This document shows, piece after piece, positions 25,081 through 35,142 of a stretch of 54,020 bases of DNA. The translations under genes and the position numbers were made by a program. The notes beneath the pieces are model-generated. The model did not search any database. It had not been told where the DNA came from and saw only the letters and a program-made list of their open reading frames with translations. Position 1 is the stretch's first letter, and each line of letters starts with the position of its first letter. Source of the DNA: Clostridia bacterium (GTDB lineage: Bacteria > Bacillota > Clostridia > Oscillospirales > Acutalibacteraceae); the NCBI GenBank assembly GCA_017442265.1, contig JAFSAC010000054.1, positions 1 through 54,020 of the forward strand, in the 5' to 3' direction.

Positions 25081-25440
25081 ATGGTAAGTCGGAAAGACAG
25101 CAACAAAGCGCGTCTGCATCGCCACGCCCGTGTGCGCGGCAAGATCAGCGGCACCGCTGAATGCCCGCGCCTGAATGTATTTCGCTCCCTGAATCACATC
25201 TATGCCCAGTTGGTCGATGACGTTAAGGGAGTGACCCTCGTTTCCGCTTCTTCTGTCGAAAAGGATTTCGGCATGAACGGCGGTAACAAAGCTGCCGCCC
25301 GTAAGGTCGGCGAGTTGATCGCGCAGCGTGCCGTGGAAAAAGGCATCTCGGATGTCGTTTTCGATCGCGGTGGCTATGTATACCACGGCCGTGTGCAAGA
25401 GCTGGCCGAAGGCGCCCGTGAGGGCGGCCTCAAGTTCTAA
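25081..25440 (+). CDS. rplR: 50S ribosomal protein L18
   Basis: 5S-rRNA-binding protein of 119 aa with [37 protein letters not shown] and [27 protein letters not shown] at the end, the strict C-terminal signature of L18. It begins 18 bases after rplF. Confidence 0.98.
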   Translation: MVSRKDSNKARLHRHARVRGKISGTAECPRLNVFRSLNHIYAQLVDDVKGVTLVSASSVEKDFGMNGGNKAAARKVGELIAQRAVEKGISDVVFDRGGYVYHGRVQELAEGAREGGLKF

Positions 25441-25458
25441 GGAAAAGGAGGAAGTACT

Positions 25459-25971
25459 TTGGCCAGATTTGAAGACAAAAAGCGGGAACAGCAGGACGAT
25501 TACATTGAAAACGTAGTCGCCATCAACCGTGTCAGCAAGACCGTTAAAGGCGGTCGTGTTATGAAGTTCTCCGCGCTGATCGTGGTCGGCGACGGAAAGG
25601 GCAGCGTTGGCTTCGGTATGGGTAAATCCAACGAAGTTCCGGATGCGATCCGTAAGGGCATCGAAGACGCGAAGAAGCACATGATCAAGATCTCTCTGAA
25701 GGGTACCACCATTCCCCATGAGGTGATCGGTAAGTTCGGCGCGGGTGAAGTGCTGATGAAACCGGCTGCCCCCGGTACCGGCGTTATCGCCGGCGGTGCG
25801 GTCCGTGCGGTGGTGGAAGCCGCCGGTATTAAGGACATTCGTACCAAGGCGCTCCGTTCCAACAACCCTTGCAACGTGGTCAGCGCTACCATGGCGGGAC
25901 TTTCTCAGCTGCGTACCGCAGAAGAGGCGGCCGCTATCCGTGGCAAGACTGCTAAGGAAATCTTAGGTTAA
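25459..25971 (+). CDS. rpsE: 30S ribosomal protein S5
   Basis: S5 shapes decoding fidelity at the mRNA entry site. The 170 aa protein has the double-stranded-RNA-binding-like N-terminal domain ([39 protein letters not shown]) and a C-terminal domain with [35 protein letters not shown] start at 25459, directly after AAGGAGGAAGTACT. Confidence 0.97.
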   Translation: MARFEDKKREQQDDYIENVVAINRVSKTVKGGRVMKFSALIVVGDGKGSVGFGMGKSNEVPDAIRKGIEDAKKHMIKISLKGTTIPHEVIGKFGAGEVLMKPAAPGTGVIAGGAVRAVVEAAGIKDIRTKALRSNNPCNVVSATMAGLSQLRTAEEAAAIRGKTAKEILG

Positions 25972-25983
25972 GGAGGAACAGAC

Positions 25984-26175
25984 ATGGCTAAAAAAGCGAA
26001 GGGCGTACAGATTCGCCTCACTCGTAGTCTGATCGGCGCGAAGCAGGATCAGATTGCTACCGCAACCTCTCTGGGACTCCGCAAGATCGGCGACTGCACC
26101 GTGCAGCCCGACAACGAGGCCACCAAGGGTAAAGTGGCGAAGATCATCCACCTCATCGAGGTAACTAACGCGTAA
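25984..26175 (+). CDS. rpmD: 50S ribosomal protein L30
   Basis: Small 63 aa large-subunit protein with [53 protein letters not shown], the standard L30 pattern. AAGGAGGA precedes the ATG. Confidence 0.96.
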   Translation: MAKKAKGVQIRLTRSLIGAKQDQIATATSLGLRKIGDCTVQPDNEATKGKVAKIIHLIEVTNA

Positions 26176-26197
26176 TTGGAGCAAGGAGGTGCGAAAA

Positions 26198-26638
26198 ATG
26201 AAGCTCAACCAGCTTTCTCCGGCACCCGGTTCGAACCGGGAGGTCAAGCGGATCGGCCGTGGTCACGGTTCCGGTCAGGGCAAGACCGCCGGCAAAGGTC
26301 ATAAAGGCCAGAAGGCGCGTTCCGGTCGCGGTTTCCGCGCGGGTTTCGAAGGCGGCCAGATGCCGCTGCAGAGACGCGTTCCCAAGCGCGGCTTCAACAA
26401 CATTTTTGCTGAGAAATGCGCCACCGTTAACGTCGCTGCGCTGCGCTGTTTTAAAGACGGCGCCGTCGTGGATGCCGAGGCCCTGAAAAAGGCCGGCATC
26501 GTGAAAAATATCGAGAACGGTGTCAAGCTGCTCGGCAACGGCAAGCTCGACAAAAAGTTAACGGTGAAGGTCACCGCATATTCCGCGTCTGCCAAAGAGA
26601 AGATCGAGGCGGCGGGCGGAAAGGCCGAGGTGATTTGA
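26198..26638 (+). CDS. rplO: 50S ribosomal protein L15
   Basis: The 146 aa protein begins [43 protein letters not shown], the glycine-rich extension that threads into 23S rRNA, with [18 protein letters not shown] after it. The ATG at 26198 is seven bases after AAGGAGGT; an in-frame GTG at 26189 overlaps the ribosome site. secY starts one base after the stop. Confidence 0.97.
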   Translation: MKLNQLSPAPGSNREVKRIGRGHGSGQGKTAGKGHKGQKARSGRGFRAGFEGGQMPLQRRVPKRGFNNIFAEKCATVNVAALRCFKDGAVVDAEALKKAGIVKNIENGVKLLGNGKLDKKLTVKVTAYSASAKEKIEAAGGKAEVI

Positions 26639-26639
26639 G

Positions 26640-27968
26640 ATGTTTCAGACCCTGAGAAACGCATGGAAGATCGCTGATCTTCGTAAGAAGATCCTGTTTA
26701 CGCTGTTCATCCTGCTGATTTTCCGGATCGGTTCCGCCATCTCAGTCCCCTTTGTGGACGCGGCCGCTATGAAAGAGGCCGTTTCGGGCGCAGAAGGCAT
26801 GATGGGGATTATTACCCTGATGTCCGGCGGCGGTTTTTCCAATGCCAGTTTGTTTGCGCTGTCTATCACCCCGTATATCAACAGTAGCATTATCATCCAG
26901 CTGCTGACCGTGGCCATCCCGCTGTTCGAGCGGTGGGCCAAGGAAGGCGAGGAAGGCCGTAAGAAGCTGAATAAAGTGACCCGGCTCTTCACCGTGATCC
27001 TCGGTTTTCTGCTGAGTATTGCTTACTACTTTATGCTGCGGAACAACTACGGCGTGCTCACCGAAGCCGCGACTGCCAGCACCGGTGCGGCGTGGTTTGC
27101 GGCGATCGTGATCATCCTCTGCTTCACCGCCGGCTCCTCGCTGGTGATGTGGCTGGGCGAACAGATCAACGAGCACGGCATCGGCAACGGCATTTCGATG
27201 CTGCTCTTTGCCGGTATCCTGTCCCGCATCCCGATCGCGGCGACCAACCTGTGGCAGTACTTCTATGACGCTGGTATCAAACAGCTCAGCACTGCCGGTT
27301 CCGCCGCCCTCAAGTACGTCATTCTGGTGCCGGTCATTCTGGTGCTGTTCCTCGCGATCATCGCCTTTATCGTGCTGATGACCGATGCGGAGCGCCGTAT
27401 CCCGGTTCAGTATGCCAAAAAGGTGGTTGGCCGGAAGATGTACGGCGGCCAGAACACCTACATTCCGATCAAGGTCAATATGGCCGGCGTTCTGCCGATC
27501 ATCTTTGCCTCCTCGATCGTATCCCTGCCGTCGCTTATTGCGACCTTTATGAGCGCTGAAAAGGCCAACAACTGGTTCTTTAACGCATTCAAGCAGGATA
27601 GCTGGGTGTATATCATCCTCTATTTCGTACTGATCATCGCGTTTGCGTTCTTCTACGTGACCATTCAGTATAATCCTTTGGAGATGGCCAATAATCTCCG
27701 TAAGAATTCCGGTGCTGTTCCGGGCTACCGTCCGGGCAAGCCCACCGCGGATTTCATCAAAAAGGTACTGAACAAGATCACCTTTGTGGGCGCGTTATTC
27801 CTGGGTCTTATCGCCCTGTTTCCGAGTTTATTCGGCAAGTTCAGCGGCATCTACGGGCTGTCGCTCGGCGGCACCTCTATCATGATCGTGGTAGGCGTGG
27901 CGCTGGAGACCACCCAGCAGATCGAGAGCCAGATGATGATGCGGCATTATAAGGGATTCCTGGAGTAA
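26640..27968 (+). CDS. secY: Preprotein translocase subunit SecY
   Basis: Main channel of the Sec export pathway, an integral membrane protein of 442 aa with about ten hydrophobic helices. Signature segments are RKKILFTLFILLIFRIGSAISVPFVDAAAM (first helix and plug region), SLFALSITPYINSSIIIQLL, LGEQINEHGIGNGISMLLFAGI and QYNPLEMANNLRKNSGAVPGYRPGKPT. It is nearly contiguous with rplO and followed by adk, the usual spc operon arrangement. It would pair with the extended SecE encoded at 11.3 kb. Confidence 0.98.
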   Translation: MFQTLRNAWKIADLRKKILFTLFILLIFRIGSAISVPFVDAAAMKEAVSGAEGMMGIITLMSGGGFSNASLFALSITPYINSSIIIQLLTVAIPLFERWAKEGEEGRKKLNKVTRLFTVILGFLLSIAYYFMLRNNYGVLTEAATASTGAAWFAAIVIILCFTAGSSLVMWLGEQINEHGIGNGISMLLFAGILSRIPIAATNLWQYFYDAGIKQLSTAGSAALKYVILVPVILVLFLAIIAFIVLMTDAERRIPVQYAKKVVGRKMYGGQNTYIPIKVNMAGVLPIIFASSIVSLPSLIATFMSAEKANNWFFNAFKQDSWVYIILYFVLIIAFAFFYVTIQYNPLEMANNLRKNSGAVPGYRPGKPTADFIKKVLNKITFVGALFLGLIALFPSLFGKFSGIYGLSLGGTSIMIVVGVALETTQQIESQMMMRHYKGFLE

Positions 27969-28007
27969 GTTCTTTTTCATCGTCAAAAAGAAAGGATGAA
28001 CTCTTAG

Positions 28008-28646
28008 GTGAAACTCATTCTTCTCGGCGCCCCTGGCGCCGGCAAAGGAACCCAAGCGGAGATCATCAGCGATAAGCTGGGGATCCCCACCATCTCCACG
28101 GGTAACATTATCCGTGAAGCGCTGAAGAGCGGCACCGAAATGGGTCGCGCGGCCAAACAGTATATTGAAGCCGGACAGCTTGTCCCCGACGAGGTGGTCA
28201 TCGGAATTATCCGGGATCGCCTGGCGGAGGACGATTGCCGGAACGGCTTCATTCTGGACGGCTTCCCGCGCACCATTCCGCAGGCCGAGGCACTTGACCG
28301 TATGGGCATTGTGATCGATAAGGTGATCGACATTGAGGTTGCCGATGAGACCATTGCCCGGCGTGTATCGGGTCGCCGTGTTTGCCTGGATTGCGGCGCC
28401 ACCTACCACATCGACTATAAAAAGCCGAAGGCGGAGGGCGTTTGTGACCATTGCGGCAGCACCCTGGTTCAGCGCAAGGATGACCAACCGGAAACGGTAG
28501 CCGAGCGGCTGCACGTGTATCACGAACAAACCGAGCCGCTGAAAAATTATTACGCGGATTGCGGCAAGCTGACGGTGGTGGAAGGCCAGGAAGAACTGGC
28601 GGACACCACCCGGCTGACCTTGGCCGCACTCGGAGAAAACGCATGA
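28008..28646 (+). CDS. adk: Adenylate kinase, zinc-lid type
   Basis: Catalyses AMP + ATP to 2 ADP. The 212 aa protein has the P-loop GAPGAGKGT (7-15), the AMP-site STGNIIREAL and DGFPRT. Its long lid carries four cysteines (C126, C129, C146, C149) that bind structural zinc, as in Gram-positive enzymes. GTG start at 28008, 11 bases after AAAGGA; no better start is visible. Its stop overlaps the map start (ATGA). Confidence 0.96.
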   Translation: MKLILLGAPGAGKGTQAEIISDKLGIPTISTGNIIREALKSGTEMGRAAKQYIEAGQLVPDEVVIGIIRDRLAEDDCRNGFILDGFPRTIPQAEALDRMGIVIDKVIDIEVADETIARRVSGRRVCLDCGATYHIDYKKPKAEGVCDHCGSTLVQRKDDQPETVAERLHVYHEQTEPLKNYYADCGKLTVVEGQEELADTTRLTLAALGENA

Positions 28647-29389
28647 TCACGGTAAAAAGCAGTCGGGATTTGAAATTGATGCAGGAGGCCTGTGTGATTT
28701 CCGCACGGGCGCTCAAGCTGGGCGGAGAGGCGGTCGAGCCCGGTGTCACCACCGGGGAGATCGACCGTATCATCCGCAAGTTCATTGAAAGCCAGGGGGC
28801 GACCCCGTCCTTTCTGAACTACGGCGGATTCCCCGCCAGCGCCTGCATTTCGATCAACGACACGGTCATCCACGGCATACCCGGTCAACGGGTCATTCAA
28901 AAAGGCGATATCGTGAGCATCGACGTCGGCGCCTATTTTAACGGCTTCCACGGAGACAACGCCGCCACCTTTGCGGCGGGGGAGGTGTCCGAAGAGGCAA
29001 AAGCGCTGATGAAGGCGACCGAAGAAAGCTTATATGAAGGGATCCGCGCCGCTGTTTCCGGCAACCGTATCGGAGACATTGGCGCCGCGGTTCAGCGGTA
29101 TGTCGAGGTGCGTGGTTACTCGGTGGTACGGCAGTTTGTCGGCCACGGAGTAGGCACGAACCTGCACGAAGATCCCAGCGTACCCAATTACGGTACCCCC
29201 GGAAGGGGCCCGCGGCTGTTACCCGGCATGACCTTGGCGATCGAGCCGATGATCAACGCCGGCGGCCCGGATGTTAAAATTCTCGGCGACGGCTGGACGA
29301 CAGTCACTACTGACGGCCGTCTGTCCGCCCACTTTGAACACACGGTGGCGATTACCGCCGACGGTCCGGTCATTTTGACCCGTCCGTAA
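28643..29389 (+). CDS. map: Methionine aminopeptidase, type I
   Basis: Removes the initiator methionine from nascent proteins. The 248 aa protein keeps the five metal ligands D94, D105, H168, E201 and E232, and the catalytic H77 (NDTVIHGIP). The ATG at 28643 overlaps the adk stop; the open frame extending upstream overlaps adk and is not part of the enzyme. No N-terminal SEC-C zinc extension is present. Confidence 0.97.
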   Translation: MITVKSSRDLKLMQEACVISARALKLGGEAVEPGVTTGEIDRIIRKFIESQGATPSFLNYGGFPASACISINDTVIHGIPGQRVIQKGDIVSIDVGAYFNGFHGDNAATFAAGEVSEEAKALMKATEESLYEGIRAAVSGNRIGDIGAAVQRYVEVRGYSVVRQFVGHGVGTNLHEDPSVPNYGTPGRGPRLLPGMTLAIEPMINAGGPDVKILGDGWTTVTTDGRLSAHFEHTVAITADGPVILTRP

Positions 29390-29453
29390 AGGGAAAGCCA
29401 CCGTACACGACCCGCCATAACGGCGGCGAGCATCAAGCAGGAGGGTTTTATCC

Positions 29454-29672
29454 ATGTCCAAATCGGATGTCATCGAACTGGAAGGCACCGTAGTGGAAGC
29501 GTTGCCTAACGCGACGTTTCAGGTAGAGCTGGCCAACGGCCATAAGATTTTGGCCCACATTTCCGGCAAACTGCGTATGAACTACATCCGCATCCTGCCG
29601 GGCGACAAGGTAACGGTGGAGATGTCCCCGTACGATCTGACCAAAGGCCGGATCACTTGGCGCACGAAATAA
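29454..29672 (+). CDS. infA: Translation initiation factor IF-1
   Basis: Single S1/OB-fold domain of 72 aa: [70 protein letters not shown]. It blocks the A site during initiation. It starts 64 bases after map with AGGAGG upstream. The KOW-domain gene found between map and infA in some Firmicutes is absent. Confidence 0.98.
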   Translation: MSKSDVIELEGTVVEALPNATFQVELANGHKILAHISGKLRMNYIRILPGDKVTVEMSPYDLTKGRITWRTK

Positions 29673-29730
29673 ACCAATCGGGGGTTCACCCCGGAAAACC
29701 GCATCTAACAATGCGAAGGAGGGTATCTTT

Positions 29731-29844
29731 ATGAAAGTCAGACCTTCTGTCAAGAAAATCTGCGAAAAATGCAAGATCGTCAAGCGCAAAGGGCGCGTGA
29801 TGGTGATCTGCGAAAATCCGAAGCACAAACAGCGTCAGGGTTAA
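29731..29844 (+). CDS. rpmJ: 50S ribosomal protein L36
   Basis: The 37 aa zinc protein [20 protein letters not shown]...[13 protein letters not shown] has C11, C14, C27 and H32 as zinc ligands. The ATG follows AAGGAGGGTATCTTT. It lies between infA and rpsM as in most bacteria and is small enough to be missed by length cut-offs. Confidence 0.97.
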   Translation: MKVRPSVKKICEKCKIVKRKGRVMVICENPKHKQRQG

Positions 29845-29883
29845 TCCTCTGTTTGTATTCAACCGAAAGGAAGGAATGTTATT

Positions 29884-30252
29884 ATGGCGCGTATTGCTGG
29901 TGTAGACTTACCCAGAGACAAACGCATCGAGATCGGCCTGACCTATATTTTCGGCATCGGCCGCAAGACCGCCAACGATATTCTGGCAGCTACCGGCGTG
30001 AACCCGGACACCCGTGTGCGGGATCTGACCGAGGACGATGTTTCCAAGCTGCGTGAGTATATCGACCATAACCTCACGGTGGAGGGCGACCTTCGCCGCG
30101 ATATCGCGTTCGATATCAAGACGCTGATCGAAATCGGCTCCTACCGCGGTCTTCGTCACCGCAAGGGGCTCCCGGTTCGCGGACAGCGGTCCAAGACCAA
30201 CGCCCGTACCCGGAAGGGTCCGAAGAAGACCATTGCCAACAAGAAGAAGTAA
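29884..30252 (+). CDS. rpsM: 30S ribosomal protein S13
   Basis: Head protein that contacts the P-site tRNA and L5. The 122 aa protein has [30 protein letters not shown] and the C-terminal tail [40 protein letters not shown] precedes the ATG. Confidence 0.98.
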   Translation: MARIAGVDLPRDKRIEIGLTYIFGIGRKTANDILAATGVNPDTRVRDLTEDDVSKLREYIDHNLTVEGDLRRDIAFDIKTLIEIGSYRGLRHRKGLPVRGQRSKTNARTRKGPKKTIANKKK

Positions 30253-30268
30253 GTAGGAGGGATATTCA

Positions 30269-30682
30269 ATGGCTGCTGCTAAAACTACTGCGCGCAAGGG
30301 CGCTTCCGCGACCCGTCGCCGCAAAGAACGTAAAAACATTGAGCGTGGCGCCGCGCATATCCAGTCCACGTTCAACAACACCATCGTCACCATTACCGAC
30401 GCGCAGGGCAACGCTCTGTCCTGGGCGAGTGCCGGCGAGCTGGGTTTCCGCGGTTCCCGCAAATCCACCCCGTTCGCGGCGCAGACGGCTGCCGAAACCG
30501 CTGCCAAAGCGGCTATGGAGCACGGTCTGAAAATGGTCGAAGTTTTTGTTAAGGGCCCGGGTGCCGGTCGCGAAGCCGCGATCCGTGCGCTGCAGGCCGC
30601 GGGTCTTGAGGTCATGATGATTAAAGACGTGACCCCGATCCCGCACAACGGATGCCGTCCTCCCAAGAGAAGACGCGTGTAA
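30269..30682 (+). CDS. rpsK: 30S ribosomal protein S11
   Basis: Platform protein of 137 aa with [42 protein letters not shown] and the C-terminal [20 protein letters not shown]. It lies 16 bases after rpsM, preceded by TAGGAGGGA. Confidence 0.98.
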   Translation: MAAAKTTARKGASATRRRKERKNIERGAAHIQSTFNNTIVTITDAQGNALSWASAGELGFRGSRKSTPFAAQTAAETAAKAAMEHGLKMVEVFVKGPGAGREAAIRALQAAGLEVMMIKDVTPIPHNGCRPPKRRRV

Positions 30683-30708
30683 TTGCAAATCAGGAGGTGT
30701 AACCAATT

Positions 30709-31338
30709 ATGGCAAGATATACCGGTGCGGTGTGCAGACTTTGCCGCCGCGAAGGACAGAAGCTCTTTTTGAAGGGCGAAAGATGCTATACCAGCAAGTG
30801 TGCGATTGAACGCCGCTCCTATGCGCCCGGCCAGCACGGCCAGGCCCGCAATAAGAAGGCCTCCGAATACGGTAAGCAGCTGCGTACCAAGCAGTTTGCC
30901 AAGCGGTATTACGGCGTCCTGGAGGGTCAGTTCCGTCATTACTTTGAGCTGGCTGAGAAGATGACCGGCGTGACCGGTGAAAACCTGCTCCGCCTGCTCG
31001 AATCCCGTCTTGACAACGTGGTGTACCGTCTGGGCTTTGCTTCCTCCCGTGCGGAAGCTCGTCAGCTGGTGACCCAGGGTCATTACACCGTGAACGGCCG
31101 CAAGGTCAACGTACCGTCCTACCTCGTGAAACCCGGTCAGGTGATCGCGATGAAGGAAGGCAGCCGTCAGCTGGATCGTATGAAGGCGATCGTGGAAGCC
31201 AACAGCTCCCGTCCGGTTCCGCAGTGGCTGGATCTGGACCGCGAGAAGCTTCAGGCGAAGGTTGTCGCTCTCGCCAACCGCGAGGACATCGATCTGCCGA
31301 TCGAAGAAACCCTCATCGTCGAGTTGTACTCCAAGTAA
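30709..31338 (+). CDS. rpsD: 30S ribosomal protein S4
   Basis: Assembly-nucleating small-subunit protein of 209 aa. The N-terminal zinc knuckle uses C9, C12, C26 and C31 (the zinc-containing form of S4). The S4 RNA-binding domain starts [47 protein letters not shown] precedes the ATG. In Firmicutes S4 can autoregulate; here a 193-base spacer with hairpins separates it from rpoA. Confidence 0.98.
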   Translation: MARYTGAVCRLCRREGQKLFLKGERCYTSKCAIERRSYAPGQHGQARNKKASEYGKQLRTKQFAKRYYGVLEGQFRHYFELAEKMTGVTGENLLRLLESRLDNVVYRLGFASSRAEARQLVTQGHYTVNGRKVNVPSYLVKPGQVIAMKEGSRQLDRMKAIVEANSSRPVPQWLDLDREKLQAKVVALANREDIDLPIEETLIVELYSK

Positions 31339-31358
31339 GCATCATAAAACGGAACACG

Positions 31359-31378
31359 CTGTCGGTACGACCCGACAG
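31359..31378 (+). other. Hairpin in the rpsD-rpoA spacer
   Basis: CTGTCGG (31359-31365) pairs with CCGACAG (31372-31378). It lies in a 193-base gene-free spacer with further GC-rich inverted repeats between 31381 and 31430. No T-run follows, so it is not a simple terminator. Function unknown. Confidence 0.5.
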
Positions 31379-31531
31379 TGGCTCCGGGTGGTTACGTCCC
31401 GTACAACCGCCGGCCGGTCCGGACGGTGGTATGGGAATGGGAAAACACCTTGGCGAATGACACAACAAACAATGATTTTATCTCGTTTTGCCGTTATGAG
31501 CGGTAAAACGAATCAATAAGGAGGGTTTTAG

Positions 31532-32485
31532 ATGATTGAAATTGAGAAGCCCAGAATCGAAGCGCTTGATCTGAATCCGAACGGCACCTACGGCAAGTTC
31601 GTGATCGAACCGCTGGAGCGTGGCTACGGTGCCACCCTCGGCAACTGCCTGCGCCGCGTACTGCTGTCCTCGCTGCCCGGTGTGGCGGTGACCTCGGTGA
31701 AGATCGACGGAATCCTGCATGAGTTCTCCACCATTGAAGGGGTGAAAGAGGACGTTACCGAAATCATCCTCAACATCAAGAGCTTGATCGCTAAAATCAA
31801 CGGCGACGGCCCGAAGGTGGTTTATATCGAAGCGGAAGGTCCCTGCGAGGTGACTGCCGGCTCTATCAAGTGTGACAGTGAGGTCGAGATCTTAGATCCC
31901 GATATGCATATTGCCACCTTGGGCGAGGGCGGCAAGCTCTCCATGGAGATCACCCTGGATAAGGGTCGCGGCTACGTCTCCGCCGAGATGAACAAGCAGC
32001 TGATGGCTCCGGTGATCGGTGTGATCCCGGTGGACTCCATTTACACCCCGGTGGTGAAGGTTAACTACACGGTGGAAGACACCCGCGTGGGTCAGATTAC
32101 CGACTTTAACAAGCTCACCCTGGAAGTGTGGACCAACGGCACCATCAGTGCCAAGGAAGCGGTTTCCCTGGCGGCGAAGATTCTGATGGAGCATCTGGAC
32201 CTGTTCGTCGACCTGTCGGGCGATATGTACGCCGGCAGCTCGATCATGGTCAAGAAGGAAGACAATAAGAAGGATGGTCTCTTAGAGATGACCATCGAGG
32301 AGCTGGACCTGTCGGTGCGCTCCTTCAACTGCTTAAAACGTGCCGGCATCAACACCGTCGGCGATCTTATCAACAAGAGCGAAGAGGATATGATGAAGGT
32401 CCGCAACCTCGGTCGCAAGTCGCTTGAGGAAGTCGTCAACAAACTGGCGTCCCTCGGCTTTGCGCTGAGCTCGGATGAAGAGTAA
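31532..32485 (+). CDS. rpoA: DNA-directed RNA polymerase subunit alpha
   Basis: Alpha dimer nucleates polymerase assembly, and its C-terminal domain binds UP elements and activators. The 317 aa protein has the N-terminal assembly domain with [53 protein letters not shown]. The C-terminal domain contains [53 protein letters not shown] precedes the ATG. rpoB and rpoC are not in the window. Confidence 0.98.
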   Translation: MIEIEKPRIEALDLNPNGTYGKFVIEPLERGYGATLGNCLRRVLLSSLPGVAVTSVKIDGILHEFSTIEGVKEDVTEIILNIKSLIAKINGDGPKVVYIEAEGPCEVTAGSIKCDSEVEILDPDMHIATLGEGGKLSMEITLDKGRGYVSAEMNKQLMAPVIGVIPVDSIYTPVVKVNYTVEDTRVGQITDFNKLTLEVWTNGTISAKEAVSLAAKILMEHLDLFVDLSGDMYAGSSIMVKKEDNKKDGLLEMTIEELDLSVRSFNCLKRAGINTVGDLINKSEEDMMKVRNLGRKSLEEVVNKLASLGFALSSDEE

Positions 32486-32519
32486 GCCCTCGACGCGATA
32501 AGAGAAGGAGTGAATTCAA

Positions 32520-32864
32520 ATGCCCGGAACCAGAAAGCTCGGCAGACCGACGGCTTCCCGTATGGCGATGCTGAGAGCCATGGTGACTTTTTTGCTGGAA
32601 AACGGCAAGATTGAGACCACCGTCACCCGTGCCAAAGAGGTACGTGCTATGGCGGAAAAGATGATCACGATCGCGAAGGAGCCGACCCTGGCCAACAAGC
32701 GTCTTGTGTACGCGTTTGTGACCAAGGAGGACGTCTGCAAGAAACTGTTTGATGAGATCGCGCCGGCATACGCTGACCGCAAGGGCGGCTATACCCGCAT
32801 CATCAAGGTTGGCGCCCGTCGTGGTGACGCCGCGGAAATGGCGATCATCGAACTGGTGAAATAA
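32520..32864 (+). CDS. rplQ: 50S ribosomal protein L17
   Basis: Last gene of the alpha operon, 114 aa: [50 protein letters not shown], ending [13 protein letters not shown]. The start lies after GAGAAGGAGTG. A strong terminator follows, ending the long ribosomal cluster. Confidence 0.98.
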   Translation: MPGTRKLGRPTASRMAMLRAMVTFLLENGKIETTVTRAKEVRAMAEKMITIAKEPTLANKRLVYAFVTKEDVCKKLFDEIAPAYADRKGGYTRIIKVGARRGDAAEMAIIELVK

Positions 32865-32895
32865 ACCGAAAACGGTTTGATTTCTATCAAGTGAT

Positions 32896-32942
32896 CCCCG
32901 CCCCGAACCCCGGTTTTCCGGAGTTTGGGGCGGGTTTTTATT
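32896..32942 (+). terminator. Intrinsic terminator of the S10-spc-alpha cluster
   Basis: CCCGCCCC (32897-32904) pairs with GGGGCGGG (32927-32934) around an inner CCGG/CCGG hairpin, followed by TTTTT. Confidence 0.93.
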
Positions 32943-32955
32943 TTGTGAAAACACC

Positions 32956-32984
32956 TTGCATTCCTATAGTAAAATCACTATAAT
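32956..32984 (+). promoter_or_regulatory. Promoter of the 33.1-kb membrane protein gene
   Basis: TTGCAT (32956-32961), 17 bases, perfect TATAAT (32979-32984). It sits immediately after the rplQ terminator. Confidence 0.85.
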
Positions 32985-33020
32985 GAAAATGTACTGTTTT
33001 TGACCTTGGCGGGAAGAAAA

Positions 33021-33064
33021 CCGAAAACCCGGAAACCGGCACCGTTGCCGGGTTTCGGCTTTTT
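33021..33064 (+). terminator. Terminator-like hairpin inside the leader of the membrane protein gene
   Basis: CCGAAAACCCGG (33021-33032) pairs with CCGGGTTTCGG (33049-33059), followed by CTTTTTA. It lies about 30 nt after the predicted transcription start and before the gene's ribosome site, so it could attenuate the gene or end a short RNA. Confidence 0.75.
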
Positions 33065-33084
33065 ATTTAGAAGGAGGGGAGAAT

Positions 33085-35133
33085 ATGAACCGATCATTAC
33101 GGAAAAACACCCGAAAATGGCTGCCGCTTATCCTGTGGCTTGCGGCGGTGTTGCTTTTGGAAGTGTTTTGGTTCAATGCGCCCTCCCTTCATTTAATCGG
33201 CGGGAAGTACGAGCCGACCACCCTGTCGCTGACCGCCGGCGGCGCGCCGGAACAAACGGTCACCCTGTCCGGTGAACCGGTTTTACTGGAATGGCAAGGG
33301 ATTGACCGCCGGGTGGGGACTGTCTCCCTTGTCGGACAATGGAAAGGGGCAGGGAACGTTACCCTGTCGGCCGATTTTTCGGATGATACCCATGCCGCTT
33401 ATCGGGAGGGCTTGGTGAAAGCCACCGTTTCCTCCGCCGATCCGCGTTCCCAAACGACGGTGGTGCGGCTGTCGGGACAGGCGCACAATCTGCGGCTGAC
33501 CCTCTCCGCTCCCGAAAACGGCGAATTTATCCTGTCGGCGGTAAAGCTTAATTCCCCGGTACCCTTTCGTTTTTCGGCGGTTCGGGTGGGGTGGCTTGCT
33601 TTGATCGGCTTGCTGGGGTGGTTGTATTTTACCTCCCTCAGTTTGCGCCGCCCCTGCTCGGAAAACCGGGCGGTCTTTGACTGGTCGGTTTTCGGGGTGA
33701 CCGTCCTGTGTGTAGCGGTGGCGGTGGTGATGACCGGGGTGTATATGTCCTCCCACTCGGCAGGACTGTTAAGCGAATTCCGTCTCACCGAGGGGGACCA
33801 GATCACCGGGGAACTGGTGGACGCTTTTAAAAACCGGCAGGTGCATCTGCTCGAAAAGCCCTCGCCGGAACTGCTCGCTATGGAAAACCCCTACGACTGG
33901 TCGATGAGAGAAGAGCATGGAGTTTCCTATTTGTGGGATCATTGTCTGTATGACGGAAAATACTATTCTTATTACGGCATAGCGCCGGTGCTGTTACTCT
34001 TTTTACCGTATCATCTTGTGACCGGCTATTATTTTTCCACCATTTTGGCGGTACTGCTGTTCGGCGGGGTGGGGATCGTCTTTTTGTCCTTGACCTATCG
34101 GACCTTCATCCGAAAATTCTTCCCCCGCCTGCCGGTGCGGTTGGCACTGTTCGGGCTTTTGACGGTGCAGTTATCCTCCGGTATCTGGTATTGCTTCTGC
34201 GCGATGAACTTTTACGAGATCGCCCAGTCGGCGGGCTTCTGCTTTGTCACTATGGGGGCGTATTTTCTGCTTAGTTCCAACGTCATCGGGGGTGGACGCA
34301 TCTCCCGGGTGCGGGTGGCAGTGGCGACCACCTGCCTGTCGCTGGCGGTGCTCAGCCGCCCGACCACGGCGGTGTACTGTGTGGTGGCGCTTTTATTCCT
34401 TTTCTTTGGCCTGAAAAAACAGCGAAAAACCGAGGGGAAAAGCCCCCTTTCGTACCTCTTATCCGCTTTGCTGCCGTTTGTGTTGCTGGGCGGGGTGCAG
34501 ATGGTGTATAACTACCTGCGGTTTGATTCCTTCTTTGATTTCGGAATTCAGTATTCGCTCACCATTAACGACTTCACCAAAGCGGAGTTTCATCCCCGGT
34601 TTGTGACGGTTGGGGTGTATAATTATCTTTTCAACCCGCCCTTATTGTCCTCCCGGTTTCCGTTTGTCACCTCGGTTTTTGACCGCTTAAACCCGAACGG
34701 CTACTATTTTGTGGCGAACAGCTATGCGATTGGCCTTTTATGGCGGGCGATCCCGGTGGCGGGGTTGCTGTTGTCGGTTGGTGCGCTGAAAAAACTGGAA
34801 AAGGAACATCGCCTGCCGGCGATCCTACTCATCGGTTCGCTGTCGGTGGCGGCGCCCGCCATTATCCTCTTTTCCATTTGGGAGAGCGGGTACGGGGTGC
34901 GGTATGCGGTGGATTTCTCTTGGCAAATGGTGATCGGCGCACTCAGTGTGCTGTTTTATCGGTATCAACAGGAGGACAGCCGGAGGGTTCGCCGGATAGC
35001 GGACACGGCGGCGATCTGGTCGCTGGTTCCCACCTTTATGACCAACTTTGCGACGGTGTACGCTTTTGTGAAGGACGAGATCACCTCGCCGGTGGTTCGG
35101 GAGTTACTTGCCGTTTTTGAATCGCTTTTTTAA
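33085..35133 (+). CDS. Large polytopic membrane protein of unknown function
   Basis: The 682 aa protein has one N-terminal membrane helix (about 11-29), then a beta-rich, probably extracytoplasmic domain (about 30-165). After that come about ten to twelve membrane helices to the C-terminus. The middle carries a conserved-looking stretch YLWDHCLYDGKYYSYYGIAPVLLLFLPYH between helices. The layout, and the acidic/aromatic loop near the first helices of the multi-pass part, recall GT-C-type glycosyltransferases or related surface-polymer proteins. I see no decisive motif, so the function is open. GAAGGAGGGGAG precedes the ATG. It is a single gene with its own promoter and a leader hairpin. Confidence 0.8.
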   Translation: MNRSLRKNTRKWLPLILWLAAVLLLEVFWFNAPSLHLIGGKYEPTTLSLTAGGAPEQTVTLSGEPVLLEWQGIDRRVGTVSLVGQWKGAGNVTLSADFSDDTHAAYREGLVKATVSSADPRSQTTVVRLSGQAHNLRLTLSAPENGEFILSAVKLNSPVPFRFSAVRVGWLALIGLLGWLYFTSLSLRRPCSENRAVFDWSVFGVTVLCVAVAVVMTGVYMSSHSAGLLSEFRLTEGDQITGELVDAFKNRQVHLLEKPSPELLAMENPYDWSMREEHGVSYLWDHCLYDGKYYSYYGIAPVLLLFLPYHLVTGYYFSTILAVLLFGGVGIVFLSLTYRTFIRKFFPRLPVRLALFGLLTVQLSSGIWYCFCAMNFYEIAQSAGFCFVTMGAYFLLSSNVIGGGRISRVRVAVATTCLSLAVLSRPTTAVYCVVALLFLFFGLKKQRKTEGKSPLSYLLSALLPFVLLGGVQMVYNYLRFDSFFDFGIQYSLTINDFTKAEFHPRFVTVGVYNYLFNPPLLSSRFPFVTSVFDRLNPNGYYFVANSYAIGLLWRAIPVAGLLLSVGALKKLEKEHRLPAILLIGSLSVAAPAIILFSIWESGYGVRYAVDFSWQMVIGALSVLFYRYQQEDSRRVRRIADTAAIWSLVPTFMTNFATVYAFVKDEITSPVVRELLAVFESLF

Positions 35134-35142
35134 GAAAAGCGG

